Positions 21,970 through 33,710 of a stretch of 64,000 bases of DNA are shown in pieces. This stretch comes from Triglochin maritima (Eukaryota > Streptophyta > Magnoliopsida > Alismatales > Juncaginaceae). Each line of letters starts with the position of its first letter. Position 1 is the first letter of the stretch. The DNA lies in NCBI GenBank assembly GCA_963682175.1, contig OY821787.1:25646501-25710500 (forward strand), written 5' to 3'. Made by a program: the position numbers and the translations under genes. The notes below the pieces were generated by a model. That model was not told the DNA's origin and did not search any database. It saw nothing but the letters and a program-made list of their open reading frames with translations.

Positions 21970-23060
21970 GAATTAACGGTCTCAAGTACACATCGATATC
22001 ATTTCCCGATTGTTTTGGACCCAAAATTATTAACAACAACATCATGTATCTGTGTTTCATGCTTAACCACGATGGGAGATTGTAAATAACAAGCAAAGCA
22101 AGGCAGGCACTATGAAGGTTACTCAAATTACCATAAGGATTCATTCCATCAATACACAGACTTAAGTCTTAGGTTTCTAGATTCCTCACCAAATAACGGG
22201 AAGTCAGAATCAATTTTCTTCCATTGGGGGAGAATCTGCAGGATGTCGAAGCAATTGATCATTCGATGTCTCTTAATTTGCATGTCATGTCAGGTTTTCA
22301 TGTCCTCAGAACATGCAAACAAATGCTTCAAGCTTGAAATCATCAGAAGATACCACAACACCTTTGCAGGAAGACCATGTAGTTTTCCGTTCTCATCGGC
22401 ACTCATATTTTTCTTTTGTTTGTACCGTGAGACATTACAAACAGGATAATAATGCAGGTTTTCAGCGTCACCTATATAGAGTATACAATCATTATGACAC
22501 ACGTGTATTTTCCTATACTACATCGGGACACAATATATTTTTAGCCTCATAGGTAAGATCTGAAAGTTCGTTGCTATCTGGAAGAATCTCTTTCAACAAC
22601 TTCAGTAGAGCAGTGAAATTGACATCACTCCAACCCTTTGTTGCTTTCAAGGTATACAACCTTAAAATTACGGATAACCTATTGAACTTGGTGCAACCCG
22701 GATACAAAGGCATTTCATTGTCAAACAGTAGACTACCAAGTACATTGGCTTTTATCACAATAATTGTTGGCAACATACTCGGATTATATCCTCTAACAGG
22801 TCACCGTCGTTGCCATACTCTGTCGGGTCACTATGATCACCTTCTTCTTCGTGTTTATTTCATTTTCACCATGTCATATCGAACGAGTATATCTTTCATC
22901 AAAATCTTTCTTGAACAAATGAGCTTTTATCTCTTTTACATCTCGTAAGAACATATTAAAACAACTCCTACATGGACATACGACTTTTCTCTCATTTCTG
23001 GCATTTGCATTCTTCAAGTAAAATTATATAAATTCATCAACCCTAGCCTCGTACTCATCA

Positions 23061-23807
23061 CTCAATCTACTAGCGAAAATCTATTTACGATCCATAAATT
23101 TCTACACATCAAGAGGAACAGTCTCAATGTAAAGATACATATAAAATTCGATTTTTAGTCATCTAAAAGTTCAACTACCAATAAACAATCCATTTCCCAG
23201 CAATCGCTCAGTCTATTGGGATTAGTTGTACCACTACTAGATTGCTTCATTTAGTGTTCAACTGTATAGAACTACAAATTGTCTTCCGCATTTGTGGAGA
23301 ATTGTGACCATTTTATTCTCTTTAATCCACTAGAAGTCTCATAGTTGTCTTTGGTGTGCTCATTGGACTCAATTTAAGAATGGAGCATACATATGTTTTA
23401 AAGAACAAAGCTTCTTTAGGAACAAACATTTGTTTTTGGAGTCACTTCCACAGTTTCTATATTGGTGGTTGTTTGTGCCTCCACGTTAGGAACCTCAACA
23501 TCGATGGGCATAACCACGTCAATCTTAACACGACTCAAACCAATACTTGACAGAAATACAAAAAGTAGATGTACATCAGCATTAGTAACAAAAGTAATAG
23601 TACTATCAACTACTTCTGGCACTTCATAACATAATTTAACATAATTGTAGATTAGGACTTAAGCATTGCCAATATATCGAACAAAATCCACTAATTCAAC
23701 ATGTGTGGTAGTCTTTCTTAATGTGTGGTGTTTGACTTGATTCTTATACCAAAACGTAATCAAAAACTCATTTGAGGACCAGCATTAAAATCACACAAGA
23801 ATAATTA
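23061..23807. other. No recognisable gene
   Basis: AT-rich sequence upstream of the CACTA remnant. Small ORFs (for example 23416-23622 minus) show no known motif. Confidence 0.4.
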
Positions 23808-23815
23808 GTTATTAT

Positions 23816-24121
23816 CAGGCCCGGCCCAATAGCAGGAGCAGGGTGAGCTCCTGCTCCGGGCCTCATTTTTAAGGGGCCTCAAAAAAAAATTGTACATGAG
23901 CTTATTGGGTTGCAAATAAAATTAGTGTTAACGCATGAATAACACATAAACATTGATAAATTTGTCTCAAATATTGCTAAGAAGACAAAAAAAATTCAAT
24001 TAATATTGCATTAAGTTAGTGAAATTTTTATTATTTAAACTAGGAGGACAATTTTTTTCAAATTTAGGAGTCTCGTTGTTTATTTTCGCACAGGGCCTCA
24101 AAAATTTCCGAGACGGCCTTT
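23816..24121. mobile_element. hAT-type MITE, 306 bp
   Basis: It is flanked by a perfect 8-bp duplication GTTATTAT (23808-23815 and 24122-24129). The ends CAGGCCCGGCCC and GAGACGGCCTTT are imperfect inverted repeats, and there is an inner GAGCTCCTGCTCC hairpin. The 8-bp duplication fits hAT. Confidence 0.8.
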
Positions 24122-24179
24122 GTTATTATAATAACATTTTTAAAGATAATAAACAATTACTAACTCAACATGTGTTTTA

Positions 24180-24930
24180 GAGTCCAACCTGTTTCGTTTT
24201 AACTATTAACAAGCCTTAGAGTTCAACTTGTTTCGTTTTAACTTTGAACAAGCCACCTTGTTCAAAGTATCAAGTTTTCAATTAAGTTGTTTCATGTGAA
24301 TCAAGTTAATCCACGTATACAACTTGTTTAACCTCTTATACGAAGTCTATTTTTTTGAACAAGTCGGGTTTTTAATTAAGTTGCAACGACCTAGGTCATT
24401 TCCACTTTGTTGTCTTTCTTGTTTTCAATAGGTGTGGTAATGAGTCAGCTTGTTTGGTGCAAACGAGCCAACTTGATCAGACCAATGAGCCTATTTTTTT
24501 AGACCAACGAGCCAGCTTATACCAAACTAGCCGACTTGTTTTTAAGACTAGCAAGTCAGCTTATTTTATATTCAATACTAATCAGTTTGTTTTGTTTCCA
24601 ATACTAGAAAGTCATCTTGTTATCTAGTCAATATCAACAAGTCAGCTTGTTTTGTTTCGAATACTAACAAGTCAGCTTGTTTAGTTTCGAATACTAACAA
24701 GTTAGCTTGTTTTCCTTAAAATACTAACAACTAAGCTTGTTTTAGATGAGTTTTTTATGATTACACTTTATTTTTAAATACCGAGAAACATGTTCATTTT
24801 CCAAAATAATAAGCCGTGTCTTTTTGAAAATAAATAACAAGTCAACCTGATTTCAATACAAACAAACCAGTTCTTTTGGTTTTCAATACTCACAAGCCAA
24901 CCTGTTTTTTAATTTTCTCCAAATAGTTAC
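24180..24930. repeat. Degenerate tandem repeat, about 30-bp unit
   Basis: The unit approximates ACAAGTCAGCTTGTTTTG followed by TTCGAATACTA. It is clearest at 24630-24760 and decays outward on both sides. It contains the near-palindrome AAGTCAGCTT. No coding potential. Confidence 0.75.
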
Positions 24931-26030
24931 AAAATCACAACTTCTTGCTTATACAATCTAACTCAAGTAGAATTCATCAATCAATTTGTGAATAAAACTC
25001 AAGTCAGACAACTTGTTTCATGCTCTCACAACCTATTAGATGAGAAAACAAATATAACATGTTTCGAACTTGCTAAATCATCTAAATCAAGTAAAGATCA
25101 TCAATCAATTTGGTTATTTATGAAAATAAAAAGTAAACCGCACAAGAAACTAGCTAGTTGAGACTTAAGGTGAGAACCAAAAACAATTAAAAGTGAGAAA
25201 TCAAAAACCAAGACCTAATTGGTGATGATCCAAACCCAATAAAAGATACCTCAACCAAATCCCAAAATGGATAAAAATCGAGAAATAAAACAACAAAAAG
25301 AAACCAAAATAAGGCATACATGATTGAAATGAAGTTTCATATCCCATTGGGTGCTCGGGAACCTTTGGTGGAGGTACAAAATGGTCACGACGTAGTTGGC
25401 ATGTGTAGATCAGATCGTCAGAGGTGGTTGTCAAGTATGACGGATCACTGAAGTTGGCCGACGATGTAGGACGGCAGATCGGTGTAGGGAGGATGGTTGG
25501 AGAGAGGTTCTAGGGTTTGTGGGGGAAATATGTTGGGAGGGAGAGTAAGGTTAAGAGAAAGAGAATAGCATGATTTGTAATTCTGACAAAGATAACAAAA
25601 GTAAAAATGGCATTTGATATTCTTTTTAAGGTCATGAAAAGTCAAAATTGCTCAAATAAATAGGCCCTTAATCCTTGACTTTATTGTATATTTCCCGTAT
25701 AATAAAACTTTGTGGTAAAATTCAAAACAAATCAGATGTTGAATTTGCTTCAAATTTTGATCAGATTTTGAATCAATTAGCCCCAAATTTGAGTAAAAAT
25801 TGACATTGGATTTAATTCAAATTTTACCATAGGATACACGAAAAGCATGTTTGACAAACAATACAAAAAAATTGAAAAAAGCTACAAACATACTGAAAAA
25901 TAACAATTTTATGATGCGAAGATTGTCAAAAAAAATTCACAAATCAAAGTTTAAGATATGTAAGTGTAACATTTTAAAGTTTTAGAAGTCAAAGTGTTAC
26001 TCGACCATAGTTGCATGGATAGAATAAAAT
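24931..26030. other. No gene recognised upstream of the PPR gene
   Basis: Two short minus ORFs (25201-25434, 25445-25645) have no motif I know. The rest is AT-rich. Confidence 0.4.
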
Positions 26031-26034
26031 GTAA

Positions 26035-26272
26035 TATACCCTAATTTTTAATCGGACCCGACGTCCGACCCAAACGTGAACTTAGCGGTCGGTTCCGTGA
26101 TTTCGACAAGTCCATTTCGGTCCCGATTTAACCGGACAGCTCTAATTTCTAATTATCCAAACGTCAAGAAACCCAAACACAGTCGATCTTAACGGACCCA
26201 AACAAAACCACACCAAACCCAAAGTTATTTCCCACTACAAACAAGCTGAAGTAGATAACTCAACCCACCAGT
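26035..26272 (+). promoter_or_regulatory. Upstream region of the PPR gene
   Basis: 26050-26140 is a GC-richer patch with repeated CGGACCC / CCGACCC / GGTCCCG and resembles a worn MITE. The 70 bp before the ATG are A/C-rich, as in many plant leaders. No clear TATA box is placed. Confidence 0.35.
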
Positions 26273-29200
26273 ATGGCCACCGCCGGCACTCCACCGACTA
26301 CCTCCAGCCTCCTCCCGACCCCAACCCCACCTCCGCCACCCACCCCCAAGTCCCGCAAACCCTTCCCCTCGGAGTCGGAGAGGAAGAGGAGGAAGGAGGA
26401 GACCAACCGAAAGATCGCGTCGAAGAAAGCGGTGTCGGTGATACTCCGCCGGGAGGCTACCAAGGCCGTTATCGAGAAGAAGAGGGGACCCACCAACTCC
26501 AAGCGGCTGCTTCCTCGTACCGTCCTGGAGGCGCTGCACGAACGGATTACTGCTTTGAGATGGGAGTCGGCTCTTAAGGTCCCGTTAGTCTCTACTTTCG
26601 TTCCGCTTCTTGTACTTCAGTTCGGTTGGAATCCAATTTGGTGTGTGAATTCTGAGGGTCTATTTTGATAGCCTAAAATACTATGGTCTTTGCGGAAAAC
26701 TGCATTATTTAGAAAAATATAATTGTCAATCTTATTCAGCTGTTTGGATCATCCTGAATAATGCATTATAAATAAATAAAAATCACAGACAGCTTCTATG
26801 AATGACGTTGATTTAATCCATTGTAACCCAAAAGTCAAAAAATAAGTTAATCTTTGACTCCATTAGAAATGGATGCTCTCTAACATAATATTGTTGCTAA
26901 AATATTTCTTCATTCCCACACCTTGTACATAATATGTTAATGTGTGTCTTGTCCAACCATAATTTCAGTCTTCAGTACCATTTTCGAATCAACTCTAAAT
27001 CCTGTTCGAACCTTGTCATTGATTTTTAAAAGTCATCAAGAATCAATTTTCTCTTTGCGGGTCTTTGAAGCCCTTTAGGTCTAACACATCGAAATTGGAA
27101 CTGATTATGACCCGAGTTTGGTTTAACCACATACCACAGAGCAAAGGAACCTGAAACTGTGAAACTTGTTTAAGCTCCTGTTTAGATTAGAAAGTAAAAA
27201 CCTGAAACCATGAAACGTGTCCAAAAGCAACTTTTATATTCATTGCTCTCCAGTGGTGTTGGGTAACCCCTTTCTAGTGCGAGTTTTTGAGGGTTAGAAC
27301 TCAATTGGAACTTCTTATCTGAGTTTTTTTTTTAATTTTTCAACTGATCGTCTAGAACTGGCCTTGGAATTGAGTTCACTTTTAAAGTCTAATTCTATGA
27401 ACCAGTCACATCATAAGCACGGTATGCAAGGAATTAAGGTTGGGAGAGTTGGAATTTTTAAGACGATCAAAAAATAATTGAGAATTCGTTGGTGTGGTTT
27501 GGTTTGGAGCCTAATTGGGTATATCAAGTAACAATGTGGGTCTACTAGTACTGATCGTAATGACCCACCATGCTTTTGATTTAATGTCCTCGGTGACCTC
27601 ACTCCTACTGACCTTCATTTTCCTAATTTGGCTTAACTCAAGAGTTGTGGGTATGAGTAGGGGTTTAACTTCGCATCTGACATTGAAGTTCTGAAGATCA
27701 ATTCCCATAGTAGATACCACTTGATGAGCTTAGAGAACAAACTTCACCATCTAGCTGCAAATTGAGAGCTTTGAGGACACATAAACTCATAAAGCCTTCT
27801 TAATCATTCACATGACAACAAAACCAGTTTATGTTACAGAGGTACAAATTATTGAACAGAAGATTGACTTCATGACAACAAAAATAAGCTGCATATTGCA
27901 CTGCTATTTCGTGGTAGGTGCTATGGGTTGAAGATGCTTTTGGAAAAGAAGAGCAAAGTGTTGGATAGGTAACTAAATATATTACTAATTGGACATTGGA
28001 ATCTAGTGTAAGGAACATGGTGTGCTTGAGAAAAAAATGGTGTGCTTGAAGTTTCATTCTAGTGAATAATGGATGTAATTACTATCCACACTCAAAATAC
28101 TCTTATCGACTCACACAGACATGTAAGACCTGCCATAATGACCATTTTTTGCATATCTCTCTGAGAACCTTAACCACTGAAGTCGCTAGAGTTATTCACA
28201 TGTTATTATATTTTATTTATTTTCTTTCAGTCCTTGGGATTGAAAATTTCATTTCCATTCCATTTTAATTTCAAGTTGTTCCTGTTTCTGTATCAGTGTA
28301 TTAATCTGTAACGTTTGGGTGTTTATGTGCCTTTTCCGGAACTCATGTGTATGTCGAACGTCTTTTGCTGATAAGCCTGCTTTTGTTTCAATGCAGGTTT
28401 TTGAGTTATTACGTGAACAAATTTGGTACCAACCATATGTTGGCATATATATCAAGCTAATCGTCATGCTTGGCAAATGCAAGCAACCTGAAAGAGCTCA
28501 TGATCTCTTCCAAGCTATGATTGATGAAGGATGCACTCCAAACCATGAGTCATACACTGCCCTTGTCTCAGCCTACAGTAGGAGTGGGCGCTTTGAAGAA
28601 GCTTTTGATCTTCTCAACACTATGAAAAATAACATTGATTGTCAGCCTGATGTATACACATACTCAATTCTGATAAAGTCGTGCCTCCAATACTTCGCGT
28701 TTGATAAAGTTCAAATGCTACTGACTGACATGAAAAACCAGGGAATCAAGCCTAATGCCGTCACATACAACACGCTTATTGATGCCTATGGCAAGACAAG
28801 GAGGTAAAAAACCAATAATATATTCTTCTTTTTTACGATGTGTTGAGACAATAATAGCCTCTATGTATAACTATAGCAATTTTTATGTTCTTTTTCTTTC
28901 CATGCCATATTGCAACTGATTCATGTCTTTCATGGGCCTTATCCTTTGGAGATGGTTGGACTGTCACATGATTCACAATATATTCACAGTTGTAGTATAG
29001 CTATCATAGAGTGAGTGCTAACGGAAATTCGAATCTAATTATATTGGATGTATAACAATACATCCACCAAAGTTTGTGGTGTAAATCGATTTGAACTTTT
29101 TTTTCATGTTGCTTTCTGAAATTTGACAAAAGTTTGGCTTTCTTTTCCAGGTTTGAGGAGATGGAATCAACAATCGTAGACATGCTTCAGGACCGGGACT

Positions 29201-29853
29201 GTAAGCCCGATATATGGACAATGAATGCCACAATCCGAGCTTTCGGTGGAAGCGGACAAATAGATACAATGGAGAAATGCTATGACAAGTTCCAAAGCTC
29301 CAGGATCTCACCCAACATCAAAACATTCAACATTCTTCTTGATTCATACGGCAAAGCCCAAATGTATGACAAAATGAGTGCCGTGATGGAATTCATGCAG
29401 AAGTATTACTACTCTTGGACCATTGTGACCTACAATGTCGTTATAGACGCGTTTGGAAGGGCAGGAGACCTTAAGCAGATGGAATACCTTTTCAGACTGA
29501 TGAAATCTGAGAGAATCAAGCCCAACTGTATCACTCTGTGCTCTCTTGTTAGAGCATATGGTCGGGCAGAGAACATCGAAAAGGTCAAAGCGGTGTTGAG
29601 GCTAATTGAAAACTCTGACGTTTTGTTGGACACAGTGTTCTTCAACTGCCTGGTGGATGCATATGGAAGATGTGGGTGTCTTGCAGAGATGAGGGATGTG
29701 CTGCAAATGATGGAGTCAAGGGGTTGTAAGCCTGACAAGGTCACTTATACCACCATAATCAATGCCTACTCTAAGAAAGGCCTCAGAGACCAAGTTCAGG
29801 ATTTATATGATGCAAGAAGGAAATTGTTTTCCTCCAAGAAACATGATTCCTAA
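26273..29853 (+). CDS. P-class pentatricopeptide repeat protein, At5g48730-like
   Basis: Three exons: 26273-26578, 28397-28803 and 29151-29853, joined at GT...AG sites in phases 0 and 2. They give 471 codons with no break. Residues about 1-60 are Ser/Thr/Pro- then Lys/Arg-rich, compatible with an organelle-targeting start. About 61-102 hold a conserved lead-in (RRLLPRTVLEALHERITALRWESAL-like; here KRLLPRTVLEALHER). From 103 on there are about nine to ten 35-residue PPR repeats (for example TYNTLIDAYGKTRR, TFNILLDSYGKAQM, TYNVVIDAFGRAGDL). There is no E or DYW tail, so it is P class. Such proteins bind organelle RNA and act in its processing, stabilisation or translation. The match to At5g48730 (predicted chloroplast) is from memory; the RNA target is unknown. 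The start is the first ATG of the GC-rich first exon. It is intact and TE-free in exons. Confidence 0.93.
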
Positions 29854-30585
29854 TTTATGAATGTAAATAGATATAATCTCTGACGTGGAAGTTGTATAGA
29901 TACTCTTATATCTACATTTCATTTTTTTGTAGTTTGTTGAATAATGGAAAGATGTGAACACAAATTGTTGCTTTGGTCTGTCTTTTTTATCGTATGGCTG
30001 GAACTTTAGACTTTTCTGCATTAGCACGCAAATTTAACCTTCTGCAACATTCATTTGTTTATAACCTTTGACTTCATCCACAACTTATTAAGGATGGGAA
30101 TGGTTGATTCGGGGTTTGAGGTCTAAAATACCTAATCCGTCAAACTAATTGTGGTTAAATTCAAGCAAAATGAACAAAATCGACTTCAGCTTATTTTAAA
30201 TTTTCATTTTATAATTTCATTAAATATTCTTGTCTGTTGATCAAGCTCAAGCATGAAAATTCCAAACTTGGTGGTTAAACGATAATTGTAAATAAAAAAA
30301 TATGTAGAATGGGAATTTGATTTCTTTAATTCGAGTAAACTGATAATGTTAAATAGAAATGTTGAAAGCAAAGTATTTCTATTGAACTCCATCCAGTCGA
30401 AGTATATATCAAGACTAATGATATATGAGCTTCAAATTGGGCTCCTAACACTTTCCAACAATGAAGGTGGTTGGTTAGGCAAATTTTTCATTTTAATTGA
30501 AATATTTAGAATATTAAGGTCTAAATCAACAAATATTCCACTAACATAAACCATTTTCTCCCCATTCCAATTCAAATTTCAAATT
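29854..30585. other. 3' flank of the PPR gene
   Basis: Probable 3' UTR just after the stop; AT-rich with no gene. Confidence 0.4.
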
Positions 30586-30589
30586 CACT

Positions 30590-30960
30590 TTCTTCTCACT
30601 CCTCCCTCCTCCTTCTCCTCCTCCCACCATCCTCTTCCTCCGATATCCTCCTCTTGCAGTGTTCTCCAGTCTCCTCTTCTAGCGTCCTCTGACCTCTTCC
30701 TCTTGCGGCGTTCTCCGGCCTCCTCCTCTTCTAGTGTTCTCCAGCATCCTCCGACCTCCTCCTCCTTCACCAACCTCTTCTGGCATCTTCCTCATCTGTC
30801 CTCCTCCAATCTCCTCGGATCTCCTCCTCCTCCGATCTCCTCTGATCTTCATCATCCTCTGGCGTCTTCCTTCAGTGCCATCCTTCGGCCTCCTCCAGCC
30901 TCCGCTTCCTCGTCGTCCTCCTCTTCTGACCTCCTCCTTCAGCGTCCTCCAACTTTCATC
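30590..30960. repeat. Polypyrimidine (CTCCTC)n-like tract
   Basis: About 370 bp of irregular TCC/TCT repeats. It gives long overlapping low-complexity ORFs on both strands (Ser/Pro-rich or Glu/Gly/Arg-rich) that are not taken as genes. Confidence 0.8.
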
Positions 30961-31049
30961 ATCCCAAAACCTCATTCTCGTCATTTGGCTTGTGGACATA
31001 TTTGTTTGTGATTATTTAGTAGAATTTTTCTGTGGTTATTGATTTTGTG

Positions 31050-31590
31050 AGATATGTTTGGGATAAAATTGCATTGGTTGTTGGATAGAAGTTGTGTGAG
31101 AGCAAGAATAAGTACATATTGGATATCTGATACGTTAATATCTGGATATCTGTCCGAATGTGTGTCAGTATGTAGATATCCAGATTTGTTTAAAAAATTG
31201 TTTAGTTTTATGAATTTTGATATGTTTACTGTTTTTGTGTGATAATATTTTATATGATGTTTTTAATATTCATCTTGGTATAACCACATGGTGTGTCTGA
31301 ATGAGTTTACTTTTTTATGATGTTGTACATGTTCGGATTGCATGTTTTGAGGTTCTATAGATGTTTGGGTGTTTTGTAATAAATTTGTATATCTGGATAT
31401 TTATGTGGATATATCTGATCAAATAGAGTAGATATATCTGAATATTTTTTGGTGTTGACAAGTTAACGAAGTAGCAAAAGAGTAACACATTTGATATATG
31501 TCTGGATAAGTGATGATACAAGATAATTGTGTATTGTCCAGCTGTTTAATACCTTCTATGTATGTCGAGACAAAGACAGTTACTCATGAT
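31050..31590. repeat. ATATCTGGATATC-rich repeat, left part
   Basis: Many TATCTGGATAT / GATATCCAGAT words, and a module around 31494 (GTCTGGATAAGTGATGATAC) that recurs at 38777 and 38961. It was split by the insertions at 31598-36755 and 36858-38047. Confidence 0.65.
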
Positions 31591-31597
31591 ACTCATT

Positions 31598-33110
31598 TGT
31601 TAGGATCTATGGCCCTCTAATCGATAGAAAAATGCGGAATTAAAAATATTAATCGAAGGATTAAGGAAGAGACAATTGCAAACCACAAATTCGTCGACAC
31701 TGGAGTTTAGAGAGGTTCGGCACCCACACCCGGGTCCTAGTCCTCCTCGCAAGCCTCGCTCGATCCCCCGAGCCTCGCTTACGGTTCCACTAACCGATCT
31801 CCGTTCCGGGCCGAGACCAACGCCGTTTACAACACCGAGCCTCGCGAACAACCTCGCCTCGCTCGTGTCTCCTCTCACAACCCGAGAGGGAGCTTCCTCG
31901 AAGCTTTACAACTTGGTGATTCTTGAATAAGGAATTGGAATCACAATCTAACTAACACTCTATACTTGAGCACACTTGGATATGATATGGAATTGGATAT
32001 GCAAGTGGTGAAGTTTAGGCTTGAGTGTTGTGGATTGAGAGCTTGAAGATGGAGAGGATTTGACTTTGAGTATTGGATAGATAGGAAGTGTTTAAGATCT
32101 CCAAAGCAACCAAATGAGGTCCTATTTATAAGCCTTTAAGCTCATCTAGCCGTTTGGGAGTTGGTGGGGAATGGACCAATGAGAAAGCAAGATGTGACTT
32201 AAGCTCGGCCAGAAATCGAGACAGATTCGGTCGACCGTTATCCACACGGTAGTCCGAAACATTGGTCTGAACAAAGAACTCGGTTGACCGATTATGTATC
32301 GGATCACCGTTCACCAACCTCCAGTAGCTTTTATCTATTTAGCCCTAATTAAATTCGGTTCACCGAAGTCCATTCGGTTCACCGTTCCAAGGTGGACAGT
32401 AGAATTGATTGGGCTCTGATCTACTCAAGTTCGGTTGACCGTGTATACTTCGGTATACCGAAGTAGCGCGGGAATTGCGCTGACAAAGCGTGGGAGATTG
32501 GTTTACCAATAACGGTCAAGTTAAATAGCCGTTGGTCTCCTAAAGCAATATGATTCGGTTGACCGAATGAAGTTCGGTGTACCGAATATGGATAAGTCAA
32601 TTTGGCTTTAGGTCAAGATTTAAATACGACCGTTGGAGCAAAGTCCAAAACCGGTCCAGGCTAATTCGGTCTACCGAAGGCGGTTCGGTATACCGAGGTG
32701 GTTATTCCAGGGAACACCTAAAGGATTTTACACGGTTGACCGCAAGGAGTTCGGTGGACCGAACTCTACAAGATTCGGTTTACCGAGAAGGGTTCGGTTA
32801 ACCGTGGGGATACGGGACAGAATCTTAATGTGCTCAAGTTTACATTAATCCTTAGGACTCAAATTATACTACATTACATATTGGTCCAAAGCTTGATTAC
32901 ATGTCTTGAGTCTTTATCTTCTTGTCCCCAAGCTCCTTAGCTTGATTCTTCATCAACCTATTAAGAATATCACAAGTACACGAATATATATGCAATGCAT
33001 GTATTCATGTTTGCTTACTTTGATTGTCTAGGTTGATTGATTAAATATAGATTAAGATTAGATTACTTAATCATCAAAACTAAATAAAGATTAAGGCTAA
33101 AAAGCCAACA
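31598..33110 (-). repeat. 3' LTR of element B
   Basis: Forward ends TGTTAGGATCTATGG and AAAAGCCAACA. TATA at 32122-32130 (minus strand TATAAATAG). GC-rich R/U5 at 31690-31890. Confidence 0.92.
32228..32804. promoter_or_regulatory. Array of eight CGGTNNACCG pairs (element B, 3' LTR)
   Basis: Pair starts: 32228/32247, 32281/32300, 32356/32375, 32432/32451, 32556/32575, 32667/32686, 32733/32752, 32776/32795. All eight have period 19. The two central bases vary freely (CG, TG, TC, TA, AT, CT, GG, TT, GT) while the CGGT and ACCG arms are kept. The nearest dyad lies 97 bp from the TATA box. Confidence 0.88.
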
Positions 33111-33124
33111 ATCTCCCCCTTTTT
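33111..33124 (-). other. Polypurine tract of element B
   Basis: The minus strand reads AAAAAGGGGGAGAT next to TGTTGGC, the same as element A. Confidence 0.85.
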
Positions 33125-33710
33125 GATGATGGCAAATCTATATCTTAATATTTTGAGTTCAATTGTATTTCTCCCCTTTCTATATGTTTTGTTTCTTAAC
33201 ATATATGTAATCTATGCATTTACAAGATTTCTCCCCCTAACAACATGCATAGTTTATTTAAAATTGAAGCTCATCTTAATTCTTCTCCCCCTTTGACATC
33301 AATCAAAAAGCAAACATTAAGCATTTGATGCAAAGGTAAGAGATATCTAACTCTCCCCCTTAATTATATGATTTTGTACTTTAAGGCTCCCCCTATCAAT
33401 TAGGCTAAATAGCAACAATGAGTATTTAACAATTAAGTGCATTTCTATTCTCCCTCTTAGCCTATTTAACATCCATTTTACAATTTTACATTTATGATTA
33501 TGGATGTGGTATATGATATGCAATGAATAGGGTATAAGATATGCAATGAATTATATCATAAGATATGTCTATTAAGCTCTAAAATTTAGATTAGAATCAA
33601 TCAAAATTTATACCGTCGTGGCGCTTTGAATTGACTCAACCCGTATTCGGTGATGCAACCGGCTTTAAATTTTTCTTTGAAGCTCATCCGGTCACCACCG
33701 ATTTCCTCCT

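Larger units (their letters stand above)
18746..23060 (-). pseudogene. Decayed CACTA (En/Spm) transposase gene
   Basis: On the minus strand the usual domains appear in order, in broken frames. First comes the transposase-associated domain (about 23040-22860, VCPCRSCFNMF and KAHLF motifs). Then Transposase_21 pieces follow (22776-22513 with LKEILPDSNELSDLTYEAKNIL, 22502-22290 with NDCILY and CNVSRYK, 22144-21962 with IYNLPSWLSMK and GNDIDVYLRPLI). The DUF4218 end is at about 21070-20584 (PTWNEQQIVNAQNKTFIDWL), and DUF4216 at 18990-18746 (CDNQWSIVLDGK). Stops and frameshifts are many. Two insertions split it: a CACTA terminus between Transposase_21 and DUF4218, and an LTR inside DUF4216 just after the MSYYG motif. 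No ends of this copy were identified. Confidence 0.85.

Noticed and set aside
30585..31042. Overlapping 100-codon ORFs on both strands
   Set aside because: They read a CTCCTC-type low-complexity tract; no motif, no splice context and equal openness on both strands.
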